A stretch of 64,000 nucleotides of DNA from positions 544,066,370 to 544,130,369 of the forward strand of contig NC_081412.1 in the NCBI RefSeq assembly GCF_030272615.1, in the 5' to 3' direction. Both the position numbers and the translations under genes were made by a program. Under the pieces are notes generated by a model. The model searched no databases, was not told where the DNA came from, and saw nothing but the letters and a program-made list of their open reading frames with translations. Positions within the stretch are counted from its first letter, which is position 1. Every line of letters starts with the position of its first letter. Positions 54,455-64,000 of this stretch are shown here, piece by piece. The stretch is from Cryptomeria japonica. Taxonomy: Eukaryota; Streptophyta; Pinopsida; Cupressales; Cupressaceae.

Positions 54455-56555
54455 TGGTGCAGGAGCACCTAGTTGAGTAAAACGCTCATTTTTGAGTATT
54501 TAATGCTTTTATGTTTTTAAAGTCTTGTATTAGGTTGATTATGTTGTTTTAGGTTTTTTTGTGTCGTGTTGAGTGGTTTTGATCTCATTTTGAGCTCTAG
54601 AGATCAAGTTTTGCCTTTTAGGCCTTAAGTTGACACTTTTTGGCAAAAATGTGCGAAATTGCCAAAAACATCTTATAATGCCTTCAAGAGCATTGAAACA
54701 TGTTTTTAAAGTGTTTTTAAGCATTTATAAGTTGTTTAGACAAGTTTATAAGGCTATATTGTCAAAAATGCCTTTTTGAGCAAGAAAAGTTATCATTTTG
54801 GCTTGAAAACTTGTCAAATGTGTCATTTTCTTGCAAAACGAAGTTATGGAAGCCTCATGTCTGTACTAAGGCTTGAAAACAAACTGGAGAAACTATATAA
54901 GGCCTCAATTTTCCTTGAAAAGGGTTTGAAATTGTATAAGCAAGAGCTTTTGAATAACATGAAGTTTTGGCTCTATTGACTGGTTTTTCCTTTCCTTTGC
55001 AAACAGTCCATACTGTAGCTATACAAATCCATATTGTACCTTCTTGGAAATAGAAATATTGATATTATAAAGCTCCCCATGTAATTTTTTCATTGGTTTT
55101 TCATTTGCAAGGTGGTTGTATAAAATAACTTGCTTTCTGTGTAGTTGTTGTCCTGACAAGGATTTGGGGTTTTAAAATGCATCAACTTGGTTGATACAGG
55201 TGTGGGATCCCTCCAATATATTTTTACAAGTTGATTCATGTGTATATAGTGTACATATATTTCATTTTGTGCCAGAGAAGTGTTTTGAAGATGCATTTGA
55301 GTGAAAACTAGGCAAGTTGGAGCAACTCGGCTAGTTCATGGTTAATACTCAAAACTTGCACCCAAAAACAATGGGAATGAGAAAAAAGAGTGTGGAAGAG
55401 GCTTGGTTATGTTATGAAGAGAGTTCAAAGTCTCCTTGGTGTATTTGAGCAGTATGTACTGAGTAGACATTTTCAGTTTGCAAACAAAATAGTGAGTTCA
55501 CTGTTTTTCTAAATTTCATTGTAAATTTGCTTATGGAATGCTTCAAAAGCATCATCCAAGCCTTTTAACTGAGAAGGAATTGTAATAGGAGATAAAGGTA
55601 TGTTTGAAGACCTCATTGAGGTGTTCATCCAATTCAAAAATCTTCATTTTTTAGGACCTAAAGAGCATTGTTTGCTGACTGGTAAAAGGGCAGAGATTTG
55701 ACTATCACAGTGACAATTTTTCTGATTTTTCAGTTGCTTGCCAAGTGTTTGGCATTATGCTTGCATAGTAGAGGTAGGGAAAGCATATTAGAGATATGAT
55801 AGAGGTCTCATGAAGGTTCAGGAACTTGAAGAGGTGAATAAGGATGCAAACCCTGTGGTTTCACTTCAAAACCCTACCAAACCCTCCAAATATGCCACAA
55901 AAGGTGAATAGTCCTAAATCTGCGCTAACAGTGGACTAAACCTTGAAAATATTTGAGCATACACCCCTAATATATCATCCAAAACAAGATTGAGGAAGGA
56001 AATGCCCATTGTTGGGTAGCATGAGAAAAATAAGGCCAATTAGGCCTCCACGGGCTAGTAGCCCTTTGTTGCATAACACACAAAATGACTATTTTTGTCA
56101 AAATGCATGAACCCAATGGTCAAAATGCATCAAATAGTCAAAAAGTGATATCTAGAGTGTTGGGTAGTGTGCAACCTCTTTTGGAGGTTTTTGACCTTTG
56201 GTTGGAGGTTGAGTAGCTAAGGAAGGACTATGAGCCTAAAACCAAATTGTGAGTAACCAACTTGAAGAAAACCTTGCTGACCTTACTTGTCCTTGCAAAT
56301 AATTCCTAAATCTCTCTAAAATAGAGGGTGTGTAGATGGGTGGAGTAAGAAACTTGAGTAGATTTGAGCTTTGGTATGAGCCAACACCTTAAGGGGAGTT
56401 TGTTAGGAAAGTGACACTGGAAGTACTTGAAACTATAATCATCAAGACTAATCTTGTAAACATAAAATAGCAGACTCAAACATGTTTTTGGGTAGCAAAT
56501 TGAACTTTTGAGCAAAATAGCCCTTTTGAGCACTTTCTGGACAATCTCCCTATCA
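54455..56555 (+). repeat. Gypsy 5' LTR (about 2.1 kb)
   Basis: Begins TGGTGCAGGAGCACCTAG and ends CTCCCTATCA. Small minus-strand frames (55090-55296, 56306-56533) are shared with the other LTR simply because LTRs are copies; they are not taken as genes. Confidence 0.88.
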
Positions 56556-56558
56556 TAG

Positions 56559-56570
56559 TGGTATCAGAGC
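56559..56570 (+). other. Gypsy primer-binding site (initiator-Met type)
   Basis: TGGTATCAGAGC, exact consensus, three bases after the 5' LTR and 38 bases before the gag ATG. Confidence 0.88.
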
Positions 56571-56608
56571 CAACAAAAGATTCAGGAGAAAAGGAACATT
56601 AGGAAAAC

Positions 56609-59600
56609 ATGGTGACTAATGCAGAATTAGCTAAGAAGGTTGAAGACCAAGAGTAGGAAAATAGGGCACTCAGAGAAAGGTTGGAACAAATAAAAATGAA
56701 ACTAGTTGAAGTAGAAGTTAAAACTAAGGGGGTCGAAGATAAGGGTAAAATGGTGGCCACAGAAGATGAGGTCCCAATACCTAACCCTACCATTGAGCAA
56801 GAACCATTCATGAAATCCTTGAGAGCCATGCGTGGTAAGACCTTAGAAGGAGTGGCCCTTTTCAATGGAAAGATGGATCCAGATGCTCTAATAGAGTAGA
56901 TTGAAGGTCTAGAGAACCATTTTGAGTGTGATGTGATAACCGAACCACATAAGGTTAAGGTGGAAAAATAAAGACTGAGAGGGGCAACCTTAACTTGATG
57001 GAAGTTCATCCAAGAGGAAAAGGTGAAAGAGGGTAAGGAACCACTAGCCACCTGGAAAGCAATGGTAGCCAAAATCAAAGAGACCTACCTTCTTGAAGAC
57101 TATGAGATACAACTTCACAAGAAAAGACAAAACTTGAGACAAAAAGACCTAGATGTTAGTAGCTACACTGAAGTGTTTCAAAAACAGTGCATGAGATCCA
57201 GAGTAGTAGAGGATGAGAGCATAAAAGTGGCTAGGTACTTGAATGGGTTAAGGTGGAACATCCAGGAAGAGATGAGCTTGATATGCCCACAAACAGTCCA
57301 CAAGTGCTATCAATTGGCACTTAAAGTGGAAGAGAAAGGTAGGAGAAAGAAAGAACAAAACAATAGAGGAAGAGGTAGGGGAAGAGATGGTAGAGGCCAT
57401 AGAGGCAGTTTTGGGGGAAGGAGCATAGATCAACGATCCCTGGGAGAGTCTAAACTTATTGAGAAAAGTGGGGATTCTCAGAGAAAAACCAACTATAGGG
57501 GTAGGGTATCAAGCAACCCGAGTAGGGGTAGATCTAATGGACCAGGGATAGGGTCCTACTTCTCAACCATGAAGTGCTATAACTGCCAAAAGTTGGGCCA
57601 CCCTACCTATAGATGCCCAAAGAAGCCTAGTTCATCTTATGGTGGTGAAAAGAGAGTAAACTATGTTCAAGAAGATGGAGGTAATACTAGAACTTCAGCA
57701 TTGAACAACCTAGCTTCAGAAGATGGTGAGAGTTTAGTGGTCAAGAGAGTGTTGATGAAGAAGCCACACAATATAGAGGCCTCACAGAGAAGAGCATTGT
57801 TCAGAATTAAGTGTAAAATCATGGGAAAGGTGTGTAAGGTGATCATAGATTCAGGATCCACAGATAACATCATATCAGAGGAAGCAGTAAGCAAATTGAA
57901 ACTACCTAGGATACAACACAAGGAGCCATACAAAGTCACATGGTTGAATAAGGGACAACATGTGTTGGTAAATGAGCAAGCCTGGGTAGATTTCCACATA
58001 GGTGGATATGTAGATAGGATCCTATGTGACATCCTTCCTATGGATGCTTGCCACCTCCTATTGGGTAGACCATGGCAGTTTGACCAAAAAACACAACATG
58101 ATGAGGAAAGAAACTCCTATTCATTTAAGAAAGATGGAGTAAGCTATCAGATTCAATCCCTCATTGAAGGAGAGAGGAGAAACAAAGTACCTAACATGTT
58201 TTTAGTGAATGAGAAAGAGTTCCTAAAAACACTAGAAGAAGGTGAAGGAGTAGGATTTGCACTCATAGTGAAGCCCAAGGAAGAAAGGGTAGAAAAGAAA
58301 GTTGAGATACCATGTGAAGTGTAGCAAATCCTTCATAACTTCAAACAAATAATCAGTGATGGTACACTTGCAGCCTTACCACCTCCTAGAGCCATTATCC
58401 ATTAGATTCACTTCATACCTGGAGCCTCTTTGCCCAATAAGGCAACCTACAAGATGACCCCTGAACAAAACAAAGAGGTAGCAAGACAAATACAAGAACT
58501 CTTAGACCAAGGGCTGATTAGGAAAAGCATTAGTCCTTGTGCAGTACCTACAGTGTTGGCACCTAACAAGGGTGGTACATGGAGACTTTGCACAGATTCT
58601 AGAGCCATAAACAAGATCACCACCAGATTCAGATTTCCCATACCTAGAATAGAAGACTTGATGGATTGTTTGGGGGGTGCACAGTATTTTAGTAAGATTG
58701 ATTTGAAGAGTGGTTATCATCAGATAAGAATCAAAGAGGGGGATGAGTGGAAGATAGCTTTCAAAATGAATGAGGGTCTCTATGAGTGGCTTGTCATGCC
58801 ATTTGGACTCTCCAATGCTTCCAGCACATTCATGAGACTCATGAATGAATTTTTACGTGATTTCATAGGAAAATTTGTTGTTGTGTATTTAGATGATATA
58901 CTCATTTTCAGTAAGACCAAAGAAGAGCATCTAAAACATTTAGCTATTATTTTGAGAAAGTTATTTGATGAACAGCTAACCATAAATCTAGAAAAATATG
59001 ATTTCATTCGACAAGAATTGGTCTATATTGGTTTTATTGTATCAAGAGGCAATCTAAAAATGGATCAATCTAAAGTTGCAGCAATAACTAGTTGGCCAAC
59101 TCCTAAGATAGCCAATGATGTCAGAAGCTTCCATGGTTTGGCACAGTTTTACAGAAAGTTCATCAGAGGATTCAGCAAGATATGTGCTCCAATGTTAGAC
59201 ACCATCAAAGGGGGTGTAAAGGTAAAATTTTAGTGGACAAGTGCAGCTAATAAAGGGTTTGAGTTATTGAAAACTAAAGTAGCTACTCAACCAATGCTCA
59301 TTTTACCTAGTTTTGATAAGCTTTTTACTATTGAATGTGATGCTAGTAATATTGTTGTAGGAGCTATTTCAAGTCATGAAAATAGGCCAGTTGCATTCTT
59401 TAGTGAGAAGTTGAATGATGCAAAGAAAAAGTACTCTTCCTATGATTTAGAACTCTATGCATTAGTACAAGCACATAGGAAATGGAGACACTATCTTCTT
59501 CCTAAGGAATATGTTATTCACACAGATAGTCAGGCACTCAGTTTCTTGAACTCATAGGATAAACTAAATCATAGGCATGTTAAATGGGTAGAATATTTAC

Positions 59601-61183
59601 AAGCTTACACTTTTACTCTTAAGCATAAGAAGGGTCAATTGAATAAAGTAGTAGATGCTTTGAGTAGAAGGTTGTTAACTATTCATGAGATTCAAGTTCA
59701 AAGCATTGATATTGATAGTTTTAGGGACATGTGTCCTATTGATGATGATTTTGCTGAAGCTTATAAAGTTTGTAAAAATTTTGAGAACAATTTCCATGGT
59801 GCATATGTTGATTTCACTTTGCAGGATGGTTTTTTATTCAGGGGTGGATAGTTGTGTGTTCCAAAGGGTTCTATGAGAGAGAACCTCGTTCAAGAGAAGC
59901 ACAATGGGTGCTTAAGTGGACATTTTGGTCTCAATAAGACCTTAGAGCTGGTTCAAAGGTTCTATTATTGGCCTAAGATGCAGAGAGACATCAGGAGGTA
60001 TGTTGAGCAGTGCTTGGTATGTCAAAAAGCCAAAGGTAATTCCTCTAATGCTAGTTTATATCAGCCTCTTCCCATTCCACATAGGCCTTGGGATTGCATT
60101 AGTATGGATTTTGTGGTAGGATTACCTAGAACTCAAGCAGGATTTGATAGCATCTTTCTAGTGGTTGATAGATTTAGCAAAATGGCTCATTTTATTCCTT
60201 TTAAAACAACACATGATGCAAGTCATATTGCTTATTTATTTTTCAAGGAAGTTGTTAGAATACATGGATTGCCTACTAGCATTGTTTAAGATAGGGATGT
60301 TAAGTTTCTTGGTTATATCTGAAAAACATTGTGGAAGAGATTGGGTACTAATCTCTCTTTTGGTTCATCTTATCATCCACAAACTGATGGCCAAACTGAA
60401 GTTGTGAACAGGTATCTTGGAAACATGCTTAGGTGCTTGACAAAGGAATATGGGCAGATTTGGGATCAACTCATTCATCAAGTAGAATATGCCTACAATG
60501 ATAGTGTTAACCTATCTATAGGTAAAAGTAAATTTGAAGTTGTTTATGGTATGCATCCAAGGGGTGTAATGGAGTTGATTTATATCACTAACTTATAGCA
60601 CAAGAGTGGAACAACAAATGACATGGCTCACTCCATGAAGGAGGTTCATGAGCAAGTGAGACAAGCTCTCCAAGATACCTCCCAAAAAGTGAAGGCAAGA
60701 GTGGATGCTACAAAGAGAGATGTTCAGTTCTCCATAGGTGATTATGTGATGGTTCATTTGAACAAGGAAATGCTACAAAAGGGAGTTCCAATCAAACTTT
60801 AGATGAGGAGGATAGGCCCTTGCAAGATCTTGGCTAAGTATGGGTCTGATGCTTACAAAGTTGATTTGCTTACTAATGTTTTTTTGTCCCCCATTTTTAA
60901 TGTTACAAATCTGATTGCTTTCAAAGGACAGCCACCTGAGGAGATTCAAAGAGTTTTAGATGTTTCTCAATCCCTTTCTGATCTATCTCTCCCTTCTCTT
61001 TCTTTTCCCCAAGCTAAATAGGTTCTAGACTCTAGAATTCTCAAAAAGACAAGGAATCACACCTACATGGAGCATCTCATTAAATGGAAGGATCAGCCTA
61101 TCTCAGAGGCCACATGGATGCCTAAATATAACTTCTAGAAAGTTGGCATACCTTCTTCTTTGCTGCATCAAGGATTCACATGA
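56609..61183 (+). pseudogene. Gypsy gag-pol polyprotein in one frame (about 1,525 codons)
   Basis: Domains in order: gag with a long coiled-coil start; knuckle CYNCQKLGHPTYRC (57574-57615); protease VIIDSGSTDNIIS (57840-57880); RT with [23 protein letters not shown] and [11 protein letters not shown]; RNase H with ECDASN, DLELYAL, HTDSQAL and VVDALSR; integrase with H-H-C-C (HNGCLSGHFG...CLVCQ), MDFVVGLP and GQTEVVNRYLG; then a chromodomain-like HLIKWKDQP...EATWMP. Catalytic residues visible in each domain are present. I found no frameshift over 4.5 kb, but 15 premature stops (11 TAG, 2 TAA, 2 TGA). Natural stop TGA 61181-61183. Confidence 0.93.
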
Positions 61184-61205
61184 CTTCTTTGTCTTTGGGG
61201 GAGTA

Positions 61206-63360
61206 TGGTGCAGGAGCACGTAGTTGAGTAAAACTCCCATTTTTGAGTATTTAATGCTTTTATGTTTGTAAATTCTTGTGCTAGGTTGATTATGTTGTTT
61301 TAGGTTGTTTTGTGTCATGTTTGGTGGTTTTGATCTTATTTTGGGCTGTAGAGATCAAGTTTTGCCTTTTAGGCCTTAAGTTGACAATTTTTGGCAAAAA
61401 TGTGCAAAATTACCAAAAAGGTTTTCTAATGCCTTCAAGAGCATTGAAACATGTTTGTTAAGTTTTTTTAAGAATTTCTAAGCTGTTTAGACAAGTTGAT
61501 AAGGTTAGATTGTCAAAAATGCCTTTTTGAGCGTTATCATTTTGGCTTGAAAAGTTGTCAAAAGTGTCATTTTCTTGCAAAACAAAGTTATGGAAGCCTC
61601 ATGTCCCTAATAGAGCTTGAAAACCAACTAGAGAAACTATTGAGGCCTCCATTTTCCTTGAAAAGGGTTGGAAAGTGTATAAGCAAGAGCTTTTGAATAA
61701 AAACATGAAGTTTTGGCTTTATTGATTGGTTTTTCCTTTCGTTTGCAAACAGTCTGTACTGTAGCTGTACAAATCCATATTATACCTTCTTGGAAGTAGA
61801 AATGTTGATATTATAAAGCTCCCCATGTAATTGTTTCATTGGTTTTTCATTTGCAATGTGGTTGTATAAAATAATTTGCTTTTTGTGTAGTTGTTGTCCT
61901 GACAAGGATTTGGGGTTTTAAAATGCATCAAATTGGTTGATCCAAGTTGGGGATCCCTCCAATGGATTTTTCCAAGTTGATTAATGTGTAAATAGTGTAA
62001 ATATATTTCATTTTGTGCCAAAGAAGTGTTTTGAAGATGCATTTGAGTGAGAACTAGGCAAGTTAGAGCAACTCAGCTAGTTCATGGTTAATACTCAAAA
62101 CTTGCACCCAAAAATAATGGGAATGAGCAAAAAGAGTGTGGCAGAGGCTTGTTTATGTTCGCAAGGGAGTTGAGAGTCTCCTTGGTGTATTTGAGCAGTA
62201 TGTACTGATTAGGCATTTTCAGTTTGCAAACAAAATAGTGAGTTCACTATTTTTCTGAATTTTGTTGTAAATTTGCTTATGGAATGCTTCAAAAGCATCA
62301 TCCAAGCCTTGTAACTGAGAATTAATTATAATAGGAGATAAGGATATGTTTGAAGACCTCATTGAGGTGTTCATCCAATTCAACAATCTTCATTTTGTAG
62401 GTCCTAAAGTGCAATGTTTACTAACTGGTAAAAGGGTAGAGATTTGACTGTCACAGTGACAGTTTTCTGATTTTTCAGTTGCTTGCCAAGTGTTTGGCAT
62501 TATGCTTGAATGTTAGAGGCAAGTGAAGAATGTTAGAGATATGAAAAATTTCTCATGAAGGTCCAGGCACTTGAAGAGGTGAATAAGGATGCAAACCCTG
62601 TGGTTTCAATTCAAAACCCTACCAAACCCTCCAAATATGCCACAAAAGGTGGACACTCCTAAATCTGCACTAACAGTGGACTAAACCTTGAAAATATTTG
62701 AGCATAGACCCCTAAGACATCATCCAAAACAATCTTGAGGGAGTAAATTCCCATCGTTGGGCAGCATGAGAAAAATAAGGCCAATTAGGCCTCCACGGGC
62801 TAGTAGTCCTTTGTTGCATAACACACAAAATGACTGTTTTTGTCAAAATGCATGAACCCGATGGAAAGTAGAAGGTTGGGGTTTGTGAAACTTTGCAAGA
62901 ACATTATCAAATAGTCAAAAAGTGATATTTGGAGCCTTGGGCAATGTGCAACCTCTTTTGGAGGTTTTTGACCTTTGGTTGGAGGTTGAGTAGCTAAGGA
63001 AGGACTATGAGCCTAAAACCAAATTGTGAGTAACCAACTTGAAGATAACCTTGCTGCCCTTACTTGTCCTTCCAAATTATTCCTAAATCTCTCTGAAATA
63101 GAGGGTGGAATGCCTAAGAACAAAGATTGAGGGTGTGTAGATGGGTGGAGTAAGAAACTTGAGTAGATTTGAGCTTGGGTATGAGCCAACACCTGAAGGG
63201 GAGTTTGTTAGGAAAATGACCTTGGAAGTACTTGACACTATAACCATCAAGACTGATCTTGTAAACGCAAAATAGTAGACCCAAACATGTTTTTGGGTAG
63301 CAAATTGAACTTTTGAGCAAAATAGCCCTTTTGAGCACTTTCTAGACAATCTCCCTATTA
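61206..63360 (+). repeat. Gypsy 3' LTR (about 2.15 kb)
   Basis: Begins TGGTGCAGGAGCACGTAG and ends CTCCCTATTA (CA terminus mutated). Compared with the 5' LTR it has scattered substitutions and two short insertions (near 62860-62890 and 63110-63130). Confidence 0.88.
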
Positions 63361-63893
63361 GTAGACTTAAGTGCATTCCCCTAAGTTGCACTTAAAGTGG
63401 GGTGTTGGTGTAAATAATTATTCATCTTGGATATTATTACACCTTACTTAAGTTTACTTAGGTACATGCATATCATAGTAGTTTGGGTATGAGACACTTG
63501 GGTGTTTGTGCCACATTGGGATAGTGTGTGTAGGAGAATTTTCACCTTTTATGGTGTTGATCTTGTTACCACTCTATCATATCCACTTATTGTGGAGTGA
63601 TAATTCCACCTTTGGTGGGTAATCCACCTCATGTGGAATATTTTATTATTTATCCTACCTACCACACCTATTTCCTACCTACCCTTGTTTCTTATTGAGC
63701 CACATGTCATGTTTGTGTTCTCACATATCCATATTGTCTTGCCTATATAAGCAGACTCACAGTCGTTGTATGTAACACTTAATGATCCAGTTGATCAGTA
63801 TTTTCATCTTGATAGAATACAATTTATTTGTATAATTTATTTTGTCTCTATTTTCTCTTTTCATTGAGCTCTTGATCTTGGCAAAATCTCACA
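63361..63893 (+). mobile_element. Copia 3' end and LTR
   Basis: After the nested gypsy element the copia 3' non-coding sequence resumes. A polypurine tract (AAAGTGGGG, 63394-63402) precedes an LTR starting TGTTGGTGTAAATAATTATT at 63403 and ending near AAAATCTCACA (63893). A TATA box lies at 63744-63750. The LTR is about 490 bp. No matching 5' LTR is visible upstream of 52099, so its ends rest on one copy only. Confidence 0.6.
63744..63750 (+). promoter_or_regulatory. TATA box in the copia LTR
   Basis: TATATAA in CCTATATAAGCAG, about 340 bp into the LTR, followed by GTATGTAACACTT. A plausible LTR promoter; not demonstrable from sequence alone. Confidence 0.5.
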
Positions 63894-64000
63894 GATTCCT
63901 TAGAACTAATAGTCTTCTAAAAACCACCTCATCCTATTCTATATTCTGAACTTTTTTGTCGATGGCCCAATCCGCCAATGCATCAACTAAACCGTTTACT
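63894..64000 (-). pseudogene. LINE RNase H C-terminal fragment (minus strand), runs off the window
   Basis: The minus strand reads VNGLVDALADWAIDKKVQNI, resembling the RNase H ending (RE)xNxxADxLAxxA of plant LINEs. Only about 30 codons are visible, so this is tentative. It would be the flank into which the copia element inserted. Confidence 0.4.

Larger units (their letters stand above)
54455..63360 (+). mobile_element. Chromodomain Ty3/gypsy element with both LTRs
   Basis: The 8.9-kb element has LTRs at 54455-56555 and 61206-63360, an initiator-Met primer-binding site, a single-frame gag-pol (56609-61183), and a purine tract (TTTGGGGGAGTA near 61195-61205). Flanking 5-mers are ATAGA (54450-54454) and GTAGA (63361-63365), a near-match duplication. 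It inserted in the 3' non-coding part of a copia-type element. LTR differences are more numerous than in the 37868-45718 element. Confidence 0.9.

Noticed and set aside
55090-62042. Nearly identical 68-codon minus-strand frames at 55090-55296 and 61836-62042 as a conserved gene
   Set aside because: They occupy the same place in the two LTRs of one element, so similarity is due to LTR duplication.

Overview
This window reads as nuclear DNA of a seed plant with a very large, transposon-filled genome. I favour a gymnosperm (conifer-like), but that is inference. The evidence is nested Ty1/copia and Ty3/gypsy LTR retrotransposons, L1-like LINEs carrying plant-type RNase H, AT-rich filler, and one fragment resembling the last exon of a plant glutamate-receptor-like channel. 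I see no intact host gene, rRNA, tRNA or CRISPR array. Nearly every coding region is a decayed transposon ORF.

Layout. 1-8.7 kb: a minus-strand gag-like relic, a degenerate repeat field, the 3' end of a chromodomain Ty3/gypsy element and its long LTR, which holds an AAGCG-type minisatellite. 8.8-23.4 kb: an unusual retroelement ORF in separated pieces (8.8-10.2 plus, 10.3-11.1 minus, 21.3-22.2 plus) ending at a polypurine tract and a 1,107-bp LTR. A full-length 7.9-kb LINE with 17-bp target-site duplications lies inside it, beside a minus-strand LINE fragment. 23.4-28.8 kb: a LINE 3' end, then a decayed minus-strand LINE split by a 1.6-kb retroposon with 13-bp duplications. 28.9-34.6 kb: a minus-strand copia relic split by a tandem TRIM-like element (LTR-internal-LTR-internal-LTR) flanked by CAATA. 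34.6 kb: the glutamate-receptor-like exon.

35.75-49.0 kb: a copia element with both LTRs, split by a young gypsy-type element (37,868-45,718, duplication GTTTG) that has gag and protease but no reverse transcriptase or integrase. 49-52 kb: unassigned DNA with a 136-bp tandem duplication, a GC-rich pocket and a cluster of CCACGT motifs. 52.1-64 kb: a copia-type gag-protease ORF with an acidic tail where pol should be, split by an 8.9-kb chromodomain gypsy element whose gag-pol is one frame with stops but no frameshift. Copia 3' sequence and LTR follow, then a LINE RNase H fragment.

The strongest candidate for something undescribed is the LINE organisation. The full-length copy carries a third ORF of about 660 codons after the RNase H domain, inside the target-site duplications. 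Its ATG overlaps the ORF2 stop by 14 nt. A diverged minus-strand LINE has the same ORF3 domain, with its ATG overlapping the RNase H stop by 8 nt in the same relative frame. A second recurring signal is that premature stops are mostly TAG (34 of 44 in three ORFs counted by eye), at positions expected to be CAG or TGG.
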